Source of the DNA: Lentinula raphanica
Taxonomy: Eukaryota; Basidiomycota; Agaricomycetes; Agaricales; Omphalotaceae
NCBI GenBank assembly: GCA_027919835.1
Contig: JANVFP010000030.1
Span: 558,001 to 622,000 of the forward strand
DNA length: 64,000 nt
Reading direction: 5' to 3'
In this document: piece by piece, positions 24,281 to 35,573 of the stretch
Layout of the letters: every line of letters starts with the position of its first letter
Numbering within the stretch: the stretch's first letter is position 1
Translations under genes and position numbers: made by a program
Notes under the pieces: model-generated
Seen by the model: only the letters and a program-made list of their open reading frames with translations
The model's database searches: none
What the model was told of the DNA's origin: nothing

Positions 24281-24823
24281 GGTGTGTTCTACCCAACACT
24301 TGGTGGCTTGCGAATTCGTAGATCAAAACATATACCCCTGCGATGGCGTTGCACGTATCTCGCGGACATAATTGGCTTCACATGGTTCTGGATGTTTTCT
24401 TCGCGCGTGCAGGGACTCTTGTCATTCACGTATTTCTTTTCTGGCCTCGGGAACAGAGCCGTTTTGGTGATATTGGACTGGATTACTTCGATTTGTATAT
24501 CTCAACCATCTTTTTTGTACTCTTTTCGCCTCCTTTCCACATTGCTATCTACACACTCTCTAGTGTACATCCTATTGGGACATTGCTATTCACATTGCTA
24601 TCTCCACCGTCATTTAATGCAGTATAATGTAGAATATACCCTCGTTCTGCGCTGCCGTGTATAAGCTGGTAAGGCTACACGAGTATAACTCAAAAGCGTA
24701 GTAGATCAGGATAATTAACTGCGTTGTTTTGCACCTTTTTGCACCCACGCCAGATTTCGGCGCGTTACAATTCGATACGCGGTCGTCACACCGCGTTGTC
24801 ACGCACTTTGAACTCAAACCACC
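24281..24823. other. 3' flank of the cyclin gene and promoter of the next gene
   Basis: No gene recognised. A T-rich, hydrophobic-coding open frame lies here but has no good start and no family resemblance. It is probably 3' UTR and spacer. Confidence 0.5.
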
Positions 24824-26380
24824 ATGAGCGAGGATGCAAAACATGGATTCCTTAATCTGAAAGGCAACCATCTACCCCCAAATGGGCGCGAAAACAGTAT
24901 GCTGTTCTCTAAGATTCGAACCTTCAATCAGACTTTCTCTTCAATCGCTTCTCTCTTCTACGGAACTTCAAACGACAGTGGCATGGCCCATCAAGATGGC
25001 ATTGACTCTAACGAAGCTGACTCTAACCAGCAAGCTCCTGTGATTACTCGAGCGACTATACAAAATCGCTCTGCTCATGGCCCTCAAAAACTTGCCCCTC
25101 CTTTCGAAATACCAGATGTTGACACCCCTACGCCCACTCGTCCGGGTACACCTTGCATCGGAATCAGACATGAAGACATGTGGGAACAACGAGATCTTGG
25201 AGCTTACACAGTCACCAATGCTCATGAAACATCACTATCCGATTTGAAGTCGCTGCCTCAACACGATGCAAACCAGTTCGATGTTCGTGGGCTCAACTGC
25301 AATGCTCCTGAAGGTTCAGACGCGTCTTCTGTATCCATCCCGGAACTAGCTTCATCCATCGATTCTCTGAAGCTTTCATCATCGCCTTCAAAATCTTCAA
25401 AATCATTTACATTCGACAATTACATGTCAATACCTTCGACTTTGTATTCTTTCGGTGATACACCACCTCTTTCTCCAGACAGCTCGTCTTGTGGAACTAG
25501 CACCTCACTCTCTCAACTGGCCGATCCTCAACCACATTCTGGGCTTGATCTTCCACCAGATCATCACGATGACAATCACGATCCTCAAATTTTGCCCAAT
25601 CTCGAGGACATCAGGAAAGGAAAGAAGCCCGAACGAACTGTCGTATGTCCCACTATATGAATAACACAGACCCGTTAACAATTTTCAGTGTTATGACCCG
25701 ATGAACGATGTCGCTCAAACGCAATCGGCCTTTTCAGATACTCAAGCCGACACCGCAGGTGAATGGTATGGTCTTGAATATACTCTAGAACTCAGCTGTA
25801 AAGAACGTCACGCATCGGAGACCTATGCATGGGATGCAAATATGGGGGAATCGTCTCGGGTAGGTACATATATCTACACGCACGATTCTGTCTCCAATAA
25901 CAACGTTGCTCACACAGAGTCATGAGTCTTGGGCAGCCCTTCGCCGAGGAACAATTCATCCATTCTTCGAGGACGAAGATTATCATCAGTGGAAGAATTG
26001 GCACAAGCACCTTGACCGAGAGGAGGAAAGGCGCAGGTTTCGTCGAAGACTAGAGTTTGAAGCCCGGTCAAAAGATTTGGCGTGGTATTATCTCAATGAG
26101 ATGAGAACGAGAGAAGTCATGTATTGGCAATTGGTGAGATCCCAAACAATCATATGAACGGAAAATTTCGTTGACCTTACACTAGGAAGTGTACGGGATC
26201 ATAGGATTGGACGTGAAGGAGAGGCTCGTTACGCTTACTGAGCGTCGTCGGGTAAGAAATCTCTTTCGTCAGTCCAGTGTCTCCTTACGAGCGTCGACTG
26301 CAGGATCCATACTATCCTCCCAAGAAACACAATCTCGGTTGGTACCTCAAACGCTCACGTACAATCGCATGTCTGCGTGA
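24824..26380 (+). CDS. Hypothetical protein, disordered N-terminus with basic/acidic helical C-terminus
   Basis: Not recognised. Four exons (24824-25642, 25689-25859, 25918-26133, 26186-26380), all introns in phase 0, give 466 residues. Residues 1-270 are low-complexity, with Ser/Pro-rich clusters (SIDSLKLSSSPSKSSKSF) and proline-directed phosphorylation-like sites (DTPTPTRPGTP, TPPLSPDSS). The C-terminal 140 residues are more conserved-looking: HPFFEDEDYHQWKNWHKHLD, then a charged helix (EEERRRFRRRLEFEARSKD) and aromatic residues (LAWYYLNEM). The layout suggests a regulatory scaffold with one short folded region. It lies between the cyclin and NOP58 genes with no operon-like relation. Consistent phases across four exons support a real gene. 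Confidence 0.7.
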
Positions 26381-26703
26381 ACTTCGACCGCAGCCTAGAC
26401 TGGGTGCATAGTCGTGGTACTGCATTGCTACATTTGCCCGTAAACATCTCTAAGTTCCACTATCGCCTGGAATTTTGAATACTCATTCTCTGAAGTAATT
26501 GTAATCATGCCATATCATCTACGACCTGAACGAAGTCCCAAACACATCAGGTTACATCGTGTAATCGAAAGATGCAGAACATAGGACGCCTGAAATAACT
26601 TCAGCATCGAAATCGTCGATATATATGCACGTAGGCTAGTGATGAGATACGACAAAAGATACACGAGATATGTAGAAGAGATAGTAGGTAGAGCCAGTCA
26701 ATA
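26381..26703. other. Convergent intergenic spacer
   Basis: Between the 3' ends of the unknown plus-strand gene and NOP58 on the minus strand. Nothing recognised beyond likely 3' UTRs. Confidence 0.5.
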
Positions 26704-28810
26704 TCATGCATCAGATTTCTTCTTCTTTTTCTTTGTTGAGTCTCCATTCGTTTCAGCTGCTGCTGCCTTCGCGGCTTTCCGTGCCTTTTTTCTGGCTTTC
26801 CTTTCTTCCTCTGTCTCCTGTTAAACAAGAACGGTTGTCAGTAAGTTTCATTGGATGAACCAGATATTTATACCTTGACCGCCTCGTCTTCGGCCTCGCC
26901 GTTCATATCACTTTCCCTCCGTTTTCTCTTCTTCTCTTTCTCCTCCTTCTCCTCATCATCGACGTCCATTGCATCGGCAGACGCCAGCGCCTTCTCCTTA
27001 TCCGCTTTCTTCTTGGCCTTCTTCTCCTCCTTCGCTCTCCTCTTCTCCTCTTTCACATCCAGCACAACCTTCATCGCCGTCTCCATTGGCGATTCACGTT
27101 GTGTTGGTACCAAGTCAGCTTGTGTGTTGTATGTCTTTGTCTCCCCTGACATTTGGAACTTTTGTTGCTTTTGGCCGTTGTCCCCAAATCGACGAACACC
27201 CGAGATACCATCTTGATATTCTAATGCGCGTAGCCGTGATTCGAGTTTGGCACGATGTGCGATGCCTATTGACGGTGCGTCAACAGCAGATTTTTCGTCC
27301 GAGTCGGCGAGCGCGTCGACACGGGTTGATAGAGCAGCCTTTGCGGCGACCATACGGGCCATCTGATACCATGGGTCAAGGAGTGCGAACTGTGAGCAAT
27401 GGAAGTACTTACTTTACCCTTGAGTTTAGGTGGTGCTTGACCAATTAGAGAAGCCTATTTGTTTTTTTAGTTGAAATGTTAATTATGATGCAAAAACGTC
27501 GCTCGTACATGGTATATTAGCCCATATTTAGGCGTGTCATGTTTAGTCTTCAAAGCACGGAATAGAGCTTTTTCTGCACCCAGTATTTGTACCGTACTTG
27601 CAGAATGTTTGGCGAGGTTCAATAGGCTTCCGGCATGGCTGATCAAACGTGCACCAACCAGCTCTCCGACGAGTGCAGTGAGATTAGGCGCAATCGCAAC
27701 CATACGATTGCGCAAGTACTCTGAAAGTTGTGTTCGATATGCAGATATTGATATCACTTGCTCGCATAGTGAGTTGATGTGTTCTATATCTGAATCAGAG
27801 ATTTCAGTGCCCATGGATATTTCCGCGGCAGCTTTGAGGACAGCTTCGAGGTCTTCAGGGAGAATGGCGGCTAGTGATATTGAAGCTGCGTTGGTACGGA
27901 AACCTGAAAGGGATGTCAGAACCAGGAATACGAGATTATGTGCATTTGCGAACCCATAGCGCGTACGACTTTGGCATATGCAATGTTGTCCACGATGATT
28001 TTGGCCATTTCGGGGAAATGCCATCCATACCATTCCTTCGTGTAAGTGTCAAAACGTGCTCGGAGAACTGTAAAATGATACAGACTTTGACCCTCATAGC
28101 GTAGATGTTGATTTCTTTATCAAGGTCGTCTAGTAATGCAATTGCCTGCACAACCATGGTGTCGACCTTGTCGGGAGAGAATTTGATCTTGTACCTGCAT
28201 AACGTGTATGAGCAAAACTCAGAACAAAACCCTGGAGATATATGTACCGAGAGAGTGAGTGCCCTAGACCAAGACTCATGGTAGCAAGATCTTTCGGGTC
28301 TAAGCCATCTAGAAGGGCGGTAAGTTGGCCCCTGATACCTCTCCAGATTTCCTCGTACTCAGAGTCGGACGCGGCGACCTTGATACTGAGCTTTTTTGAT
28401 ATGGATGTTGCTGCAGAAAACGTGTGAGATCGATAGTCGTTATGATTTATCATTAGACACGCACCAAGGTGTTTGTCAACAACCAGAAGGGAATCTTTTC
28501 CTTTCCCTTTTCCCAAAACTTCGTCCGTTAAGAATTTCTTCAACCCAGGTCCGAGCTTCCCTTCCTGGAGTGCCGTCATGTCTTCTACAGCCGTAGCTGT
28601 TGAGGTGAATCGATGTAGAGCTTTCAATTTTAATCTAGAGAGATCTTTCAATAAATGCAGTCTACGGCTCTCAATTTTCCTTGCTTACAGTTTATTGGCC
28701 GATTCAGGACTCTCAAATTCCTTTCGAACTTGACTTTCCTCCATTTTTGTCACAGAGTCTGACATTTTGAAGAGGCAGTAGCCCATTGCCGTTTCATAGA
28801 GGACCAACAT
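26704..28810 (-). CDS. NOP58: C/D box snoRNP core protein Nop58
   Basis: Nine minus-strand exons (28689-28810, 28465-28634, 28248-28410, 28092-28194, 27954-28035, 27509-27903, 27413-27454, 26874-27362, 26704-26817) sum to 1680 nt, 559 residues. It starts [15 protein letters not shown] and [12 protein letters not shown], the NOP5NT domain. The Nop domain follows: [54 protein letters not shown] and [16 protein letters not shown]. The last 150 residues carry the KKE/D-type lysine-glutamate tail. In the nucleolus it binds box C/D snoRNAs with fibrillarin, Nop56 and Snu13 to direct rRNA 2'-O-methylation and processing. The start is 119 bp from a divergent carboxypeptidase gene. Introns are all short (50-57 bp), too short to host snoRNAs. 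Confidence 0.96.
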
Positions 28811-28929
28811 AGTGGATACTGGAGACGATAGAGGCAAAGAATGGAAGGACGACCGAGGCGCGTTTGGTGGAAAGTGTTGTTGACGAAAAAAAAGTACAGT
28901 TTCTCACGGCCCGAGTTTGGACTTCGACC
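28811..28929. promoter_or_regulatory. Shared 119 bp divergent promoter (NOP58 / carboxypeptidase)
   Basis: Only 119 bp separate the two start codons, including both 5' UTRs, so the genes must share a bidirectional control region. It contains an A-run at about 28885-28892 (GACGAAAAAAAAGTAC), a poly(dA:dT) element of the kind that excludes nucleosomes. No clear TATA box is seen. Confidence 0.6.
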
Positions 28930-31088
28930 ATGAAGTTCAAGTTGCTTTCAACATTATTGGCTCTCTTGATCTTACCTGCGATAGTATTTGGAATCGATGA
29001 ACAGCTATCCCTCTCTAACCATGTAACTGGCCTGAACAGAACGGGTGACAATTCAGCAACGGGCGAATCCAACTCCAGTCTTCATCTTTCCGCTCTCCAA
29101 TCAGATACATACACGGTCCTCCAACATTCCAGGTTTCCAAATCACCGTGTTCGAGTTAAGAAAACCTTGTTCTGTGACCCCACTGTCAAGTGAGCCTCTG
29201 GCGAATTATATCTGACTGTCTTAGAGCGTTCTCGTGAGTAGCGTGTACACCGGATATCTGGATGTCGACGCGGGAGCCAAGCATCTTTTCTTCTATTTCT
29301 TCGAGAGTAGAGGCGATCCGGACAAAGGTGAATGTTTGTCTTCCTTTTTCCAATGCCATTTCTTCACATATGAACGCCAGACGATGTTATGATGTGGATT
29401 AATGGCGGTAACTATTGTATGCTCCCCTTTCCGCACGCTTCTTTACGCAATGCAACGAAGGTCCTGGTTGCTCCTCTGCGATGGGACTCTTGATGGAACT
29501 AGGCAGGTGGCAGTGAATAATCTGTGGTAACAATATTCAATGGAATCTATTCAGGACCTTGCAATATCGACATGAACTCAACCTCAGTTAACGGCACGCT
29601 TTGGAATCCTCATTCCTGGAATCAAGCTGCGAACGTCTTCTTTCTGGATCAGCCGTACGCCAACCGTTCGCGTCAATTGCAATTGTTTTCCCATTGACTA
29701 TTGACCATCATCAGTGTCGGGGTCGGCTTTTCCTACGCTGACTACGGGGAAACCATACAGACCACCGAGGAGGCAGCCAAGAATGTACATGCCTTCATCA
29801 CCATCTTCTTCGAGACTTTTACCCAGTTCGGTGGAAGACCATTACATCTCGCAGGAGAATCGTACGGAGTCAGTCTTCCAGTTTTCATCTCACGGTGTGC
29901 TAATAATACTGACCTTCGAAAATTATGTAGGGGAGATACCTTCCCGTCTTTGCTAGTGAGATATACGACCAGAATCTTGTCGCGAGGCGAGAAGGGAGAC
30001 AACAATTAAATTTGAAAAGCATCATTATCGGAAATGGCAACACTGGGATATCCAGGTATGTAAATCTCATGCCCGGCAGAATGCATGCAGAATCTATCCT
30101 TGCTACAGCCTGTATCTCGGGCGATACGAGATAGAATGTGGGACAGCCGCTTTAGAAAAGCCCGTGCAGTCCATAACCAATTGTGTTAGGATGAAGATGG
30201 CGGTGAGTGTGCATAGGCAACCAATGCAGATTCCCTTACCAGCGACTTTTGTCTCGTAGCTTCCACGATGCCAACAGCGCATGCAGGAGAGCTGTTTTGA
30301 CATGTTCGACTCGATCAATTGTCGTGCAGCAGTAACTTTTTGTGATAGTGAAATATCAGCCGGGATGTGGGCTAGTGGTAAGCACTATCTTCTCTGCCAC
30401 GACTGAACATATTCCGGCCCAGAGCTGACAGTGACTCCCTAAAAGGACGTAACGTGTATGATATCTCAAAGGTGATGATTCCTTCAGTGATGTGGCGTGC
30501 TGCATACATTGATATCGCGGCATCTTTGACGCTGATCAACAGATGTGTGTCGGGAATGAGTTGTGTTACGCTGAAGTTTCTGCTATCAAAGAGTACCTTG
30601 ACATACCCGCAACCCGGAAACTGCTAGGTGTCGAAACCTCTAATAACTTCACCTCCTGCTCTCCCGAAGTAGGTGCAAACTTTGGGATACACATGGACAA
30701 GTACAACACCCCCACACACCTTCACGTGGCTGGGCTCTTGGACAGAGGTGTCCGTGTTTTGATCTATGCCGGAACATATGATTGGCAGTGTAACTGGATA
30801 TCAAACAAGATGTGGGTGGAACAACTGGAATGGAGTGGATCTGATAATTACAACAAGATACCATGGAGGGAATGGACTGTTCGGGGACGTGTTGCAGGAG
30901 AAGTGAAGGCTACGCCGTTGCTGACGTTCGCAACTGTAAGAGGGGCAGGACATATGGCAAGTTGCGAACGAGTTTTTTTTCGAGATTTCACTGACTTAAG
31001 GCTTCCTGGATTCTGGAAGGTCCCACACGATAAACCAGAAGAAGCTCTTGCGATGATCAAGAAGTGGTTACAGAACGAGAGTTTGTGA
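28930..31088 (+). CDS. Serine carboxypeptidase (S10 family), secreted or vacuolar
   Basis: Twelve exons (28930-29189, 29242-29327, 29381-29407, 29461-29502, 29555-29654, 29715-29868, 29931-30055, 30109-30202, 30260-30377, 30446-30471, 30543-30956, 31020-31088) give 504 residues. A signal peptide covers residues 1-21 (MKFKLLSTLLALLILPAIVF). S10 landmarks: FFYFFESRGDP, WINGGPGCSSAMGLL, FLDQPVGVGFSYADYG, the nucleophile GESYGGRYLPVF (Ser about 221), YDWQCN (Asp about 424) and GAGHMVPHDKPEEAL (His about 481). The triad is complete. The enzyme would remove C-terminal residues from peptides at acid pH. Two introns (29503-29554 and 30957-31019) need GC-AG splicing. The second is 63 bp and stop-free, so its retention would insert 21 residues beside the catalytic His. 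Confidence 0.93.
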
Positions 31089-31832
31089 ATACTGATGAGT
31101 ATTGTTCTATGTTGTCTATCGTATAAGATTTAAGCTTAACTCAGGCTCTTACAGTGCAGCAGACGTGATGAGGTCTTGACTTGAACGAGTTTTGAAAGTT
31201 CAAATATAGGAGCAGTGAGTATCCTTGACAATTGGTTCAATTATTGATATGCATATGTACATCAGTACCCGAGCTAAAGGTATACATTTATCCGTCTTAG
31301 AACATGATTGGTTACGTCGATGGTCGGCCACGTCGTTCATAATTCCAGATAGTGAGCGCTAGCAATGATAAGTACCATCTAGAGCGTCCTCGTTGAAGTA
31401 CTGCAGCCTTTACTTGAACTCAAACTACATAATACTGAGGAGGCTTCATAAGTGTGGGACGGAGTTGATTGGCTAGGAACCACCGGCTTGGATTTCCATG
31501 GTGATATTTGGGCCCGCCAATCAATCACACTCACTGGATACCAAACTTCGGGGTTGTTCTCATCAATGGTGATTATAAAACAGGAACGTCGTCTGATCAA
31601 CTAACCACCCTCCGGTTTCCCTCCCTTCCTCTTCGTTCGTCCTAGTGAGTACACTTTCAATGTCCCCTTGCACAATACTGAAAATTGACGATGTCCGAGT
31701 AGTCCTTTTCTTTCGGGTTGCCCGGCCGCACCCTCCTGGTCCCCCAAGTCTTCGTTTGGTTTTGAACAACCCATTACATTCTTTTCAAGCAGGCTCTCAG
31801 TTTTCGCGACAACTCTATTGAATAAAGAAAAA
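31089..31832. other. Intergenic region and promoter of the Rds1-like gene
   Basis: Contains no recognised gene. It holds the carboxypeptidase 3' flank and the Rds1-like promoter. A TATAAAA-like word occurs near 31574, about 260 bp before the start codon, too far to assign with confidence. Confidence 0.4.
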
Positions 31833-33301
31833 ATGCGTTTCTCCACATCTCTCCTCACACTGGCAGTGCCCCTCGCAGCTAATGCTGCTCCTCTCCATAT
31901 GACTAAACGTCAAGCTGCTGCTATCGATGTCACGGTCCTTCGTATGTCGTGGCTCTGCTCTTCACAATCAACCTTACTGAACCATATTCCTTCTAAGAAT
32001 TCGCGAACACCCTTGAACAACTAGAGTCTCAGTTCTATGCCGCTGGCCTGTCAAAGTTCCAGGATTCTGATTTTCAAGCGGCAGGGTTCAGTGCCAGCAG
32101 CCTTGCGATACAACAAATCACGAATATTCAATCTGATGAAGCGACACATGCATCTGTTCTCGAGGTATCCCACATCAATAATGATATCTCTGTATCATCG
32201 TCCGTACTCACATTCGTCACAGGAAGAATTAACAGCCCTGGGACAAAACCCAAACTCGACCTGTAGTTTCAACTTTGACTCTGCCCTCACTGACGTGGCC
32301 ACCATGGCTGCCACCGCTCGGGTTGTTGAGAATCTCGGCGTCAGTGCGTATCTAGGCGCAGCGTCTCTTTTGACGGACCCGCAACTCTTGGAAGCCGCTG
32401 GATCAATTCTCACCGTGGAAGCCCGTCACCAAACGATCTTGAATGTCTTGTCTGGTACTGGAACTGCCATTCCATCTGCTTTCGACCTGGCTTTGACGCC
32501 TAGTGAGGTTCTTGCTGTTGCCTCTCCCTTCTTCAGTGGGACCTGTGATCTTGGGCTTCCTGGTTAGTTATCAAATCACTGTTTGATGATTGGAAAAGGA
32601 CTCATTTCGCTGTCCATTTCTCAGCCAATCCGACACTAACGGTGACCAACACTGGAACCGTTAGCCAGGGCACTTCCTTGACGTTCTCATCTACAGCCAT
32701 CAACTCCTCCGTTGACACCAGTGTAAGTCCAGTGTATACTCCCCAAAAATCCAAGGCGCTAACCTTTTACCTATCGCAGTCTCTATTCTGCCAAATGTTA
32801 GTCGGCGGAAACCCCATCTCCATCTCCCTTCCCTACAGCCAATGCGTCGTCCCCAACACCGTCAACGGCCCCGTCGCGATCTTCATCACCACCGATAACG
32901 ACCCGCTCCAGAGTAACGTCGTCAACCGCGCTTCCGCTAACAGCATCCTCGCCGGACCCACCCTTGCGTTCATTGATGCCCAACCAGAGACTCTCGGGGA
33001 GATGGTTCGTTCGAGTTCGAGCTCGAGCTCGGGTTCCAGCAGCAGTGGCAGTAGCACGGATACCGCTGCAGCTAGCAGTTCGACACAAACGATCAGTCCT
33101 GATGCCGCGGAATCGATTATCAGCTCCCAAGGGGCTTCTGCAACGGACTCTGCAGCAGCGGCTAGCTCTACCTCTAGCTCTTCCTCCAACTCGGTGAACG
33201 ACAGCTCTGATCCGTCCGCTCCGTTCCGTGACGATTTCACTGGGCTTGCGCCTGGAGGTGTGATCAATGTGATAGGGTGGAGCAACATCCCTTCGAATTG
33301 A
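31833..33301 (+). CDS. Rds1/ferritin-like secreted stress protein
   Basis: Five exons (31833-31941, 31998-32164, 32223-32562, 32625-32722, 32780-33301) give 411 residues. Residues 1-19 form a signal peptide (MRFSTSLLTLAVPLAANAA), then a KR pair (HMTKRQ) as in Kex2 sites. The ferritin-like four-helix region follows: LEQLESQFYAAGL, DEATHASVLEEEL, VENLGVSAYLGAA and TVEARHQTILNVL, with the spaced Glu and His residues of ferritin-like folds. The next part is a beta-rich domain (CDLGLPANPTLTVTNTG). The tail is a Ser-rich low-complexity run (about 295-370), likely O-glycosylated. Homologues of this type are stress- or starvation-induced (fission yeast Rds1) or desiccation-linked. Metal binding is not established. 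The start at 31833 is chosen because it opens the signal peptide. Confidence 0.85.
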
Positions 33302-33879
33302 AACATTAGACACTGGATTTTGAGTCTTGACGGGGGGTGTAGGCTGTAGCTCATCATTGGGAATGGGATCAAGGACTCTACTAGTAGCGACGGACGGACA
33401 CTATGGATATGGACTCTGCTTCAAGTAATTTGTTTGGATGAGAGGGGATAATACATAACACCCTGTATACCGCTTCTTTCGATTTTTCTTTTTTCCTCCA
33501 GTAGTGGGCGTCGCGCACCGTTTTCACTGATACCTTGAAGGGTTATGTTTAGAAAACCCGAATACCTTGGGTTTTGTGTAGGTGTAGTTCGTACATCGTA
33601 CATGCTATCAATCCAGAGGATTCACAGGATCATGATGCAATGCACTGTAAACCTCTGTAAAGTTTAAGGCAAACAGCAAAAACCCTCTATTCATTGGGGA
33701 CATTCGATTCACAAACAGCAACATCTACACCGTGCTGCAGTTCAGACGTTCATGTCCTAGAGGCTATAGCAGGTAACCATTAATGTATTCTACGACACCT
33801 TCTCCACCCCCCGTCCGTTATACCATAAATATACTATGCTGAAGCTAATCGGTCCATGCATTTATGAACGATATGTATG
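33302..33879. other. Convergent intergenic spacer
   Basis: 3' flanks of the Rds1-like and SEC14 genes. No further gene or repeat recognised. Confidence 0.5.
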
Positions 33880-34993
33880 CTATGCAGGTGCAATATTACC
33901 ATTAGCCGTTCCATTACTCATCTCTGCCTCAATCTTCTGCCACTTTTCATCATTCCAAGGGCCCGCATCGCTCAACGAGCAGCCCTTCTCGCACTGGCAA
34001 GTCCCACCAAGCTCTCTAGGTAGATTCTCCTTCGGAATCTGAGCCAACAGCTTATCTTTGTAATTCGCCCCAATGATATCGATCTTCGAAACCGTCACCT
34101 CGTCCAACCACGGCTTGATAATAGTCCAGACGCCGTTGAACAACCAAGGGGCGTTGATGATATAGAATTTACCCATGCATTCGGGGTATCTATCCTGGCC
34201 GATGCTGGACGCCGCCATGACATAGTCTTTGACGCGGTAGAAGTTGGTCAAGGAGACGTCTTTGAGATCGAGGATCGTGCAAGAGGTTTCGACAGGGTGC
34301 CCAACGGCAGCGGAGCAAGCGGGGAGTCGGGAGGTTATGAATTTCTCGTATTCGTACACGAGGCGTTTCAATAGTCGTTCCTGGGTCGTGCACGCGTAAA
34401 GAGCCTTGAAGTCGAGCTTGCCTAGTTGCTCGATATAGACAGGACGACCATCCTTGCATTGGAGTCAGCGCTGTATCCCGCAAATCGGTCGTTGATGAAC
34501 CATACCTTGTCCATCTTATGGTAGAACTGCGGGTAATATTTGTCTACCTGCTCTTTCTCTTGAAAATCAAAGTTTCTGGCGCAGAATTATTGTCAGTACA
34601 AGAAACATCACTATAGGCGATCAGAACACACTTGACTATATCATCAACACCAAAATCCTTCCTCCATTGCTCACAGTCTAAGAGCATCTTCTTGGCCAGA
34701 GGAACATCGAATTTTCGTGCACGAAGGAATCTAGAGATGCAGAGGAGTATCAGCGAGAGAAGAACACTGAATCATCATCATTCTTGAACGAACCGTAGGA
34801 GCGTAGCATCATCCATCCTTTCTTCTACAAAGACACCCTCTTCCTTGAGCTCCTTCTTGAGTTTCTCGAGCGCATGTTGCTGCGGGATCGTCAAATTGCC
34901 AAGGCGGCCAGGGAGAGGTTTATAGTTTGGGTCGGTGATTCCTTCAGGGAGCGCGCTGGCGCTCGCCTGAGTTGGTATATCTGAGCTGGACAT
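33880..34993 (-). CDS. SEC14: Sec14-type phosphatidylinositol/phosphatidylcholine transfer protein
   Basis: Four minus-strand exons (34794-34993, 34632-34730, 34506-34575, 33880-34452) give 313 residues, close to yeast Sec14. The CRAL-TRIO N domain ([20 protein letters not shown]) comes first. The lipid-binding domain follows: [47 protein letters not shown] and [18 protein letters not shown]. It ends with [11 protein letters not shown], a standard Sec14 signature. The protein swaps PI and PC between membranes and supports Golgi secretion and phosphoinositide signalling. No extra domains are present. The intron at 34731-34793 has a GTTCGT donor. Confidence 0.95.
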
Positions 34994-35296
34994 TGATAAG
35001 AGGAGATTATGATAGAAGATGTAAACCTAAAAGGGTGAGTGAATGCAGGTGTTTTGGAGGAGAAGTTATATGACGATGGTTTAGAGCAAAGTTGATTGGC
35101 CGAAACGGCACGATGATTATAGCGCTAAGTTGGCAACTTGAGTATGTACTTGGAATGGGTCAGAACTCGATCTTGCCTGATCTTGTTAGCATTCAGAACC
35201 AGTAATAGCAACGAGATTAGGGCAAGAGGAGAGTAAAATGAACAAACGGTAAAAAGGTCTAGAGTACAAAAAAACGGTATTCATTTACTCAATATA

Positions 35297-35389
35297 TGAC
35301 CACCGCAGGGGTCGAACCTGCAATCTCCTGATTACAGCTTTCATGCAGAAGCATCGTAGTCAGACGCGATGCCATTTCGCCAGGCGGCC
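35297..35389 (-). tRNA. tRNA-Arg(ACG): tRNA-Arg(ACG) with a 21-nt intron
   Basis: Read on the minus strand, the 93 nt fold as a complete cloverleaf. The acceptor stem is GGCCGCC/GGTGGTC with two G-U pairs and discriminator A. The D stem is GCGA/TCGC, the anticodon stem TCTGA/TCAGG, the variable loop has 5 nt, and the T arm is GCAGG-TTCGACC-CCTGC. The anticodon ACG is at plus-strand 35355-35357; after A-to-I editing it would read CGU/CGC/CGA arginine codons. A 21 nt insert (plus-strand 35333-35353) lies one base 3' of the anticodon, the canonical position for eukaryotic tRNA introns. Confidence 0.92.
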
Positions 35390-35573
35390 ATAACTTGCGG
35401 GGTATTGGTCCATATATTGGAAGAACCAGGTATTCAATTGTAGTGGCTGGTCTTGAGCTTGAATATAATGCTTGAGTACACAACGTAGAGAAATGAAGAT
35501 AACAACCCAAGCTCTGTGGGCATCATTAACCATGGGTGAATAAAATTAAGAACACAATAATCAAGAATCAAAA

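Noticed and set aside
24284..24664. 126-codon hydrophobic frame after the cyclin gene
   Set aside because: No ATG at its start, T-rich composition, no similarity; likely 3' UTR.
26868..28033. Plus-strand frames opposite NOP58
   Set aside because: Shadow frames created by the codon bias of the minus-strand gene.
32798..33372. Long minus-strand frames opposite the Rds1-like gene
   Set aside because: Shadow frames over the Ser-rich repeat; rich in Arg and Ala as expected from reversed Ser codons.
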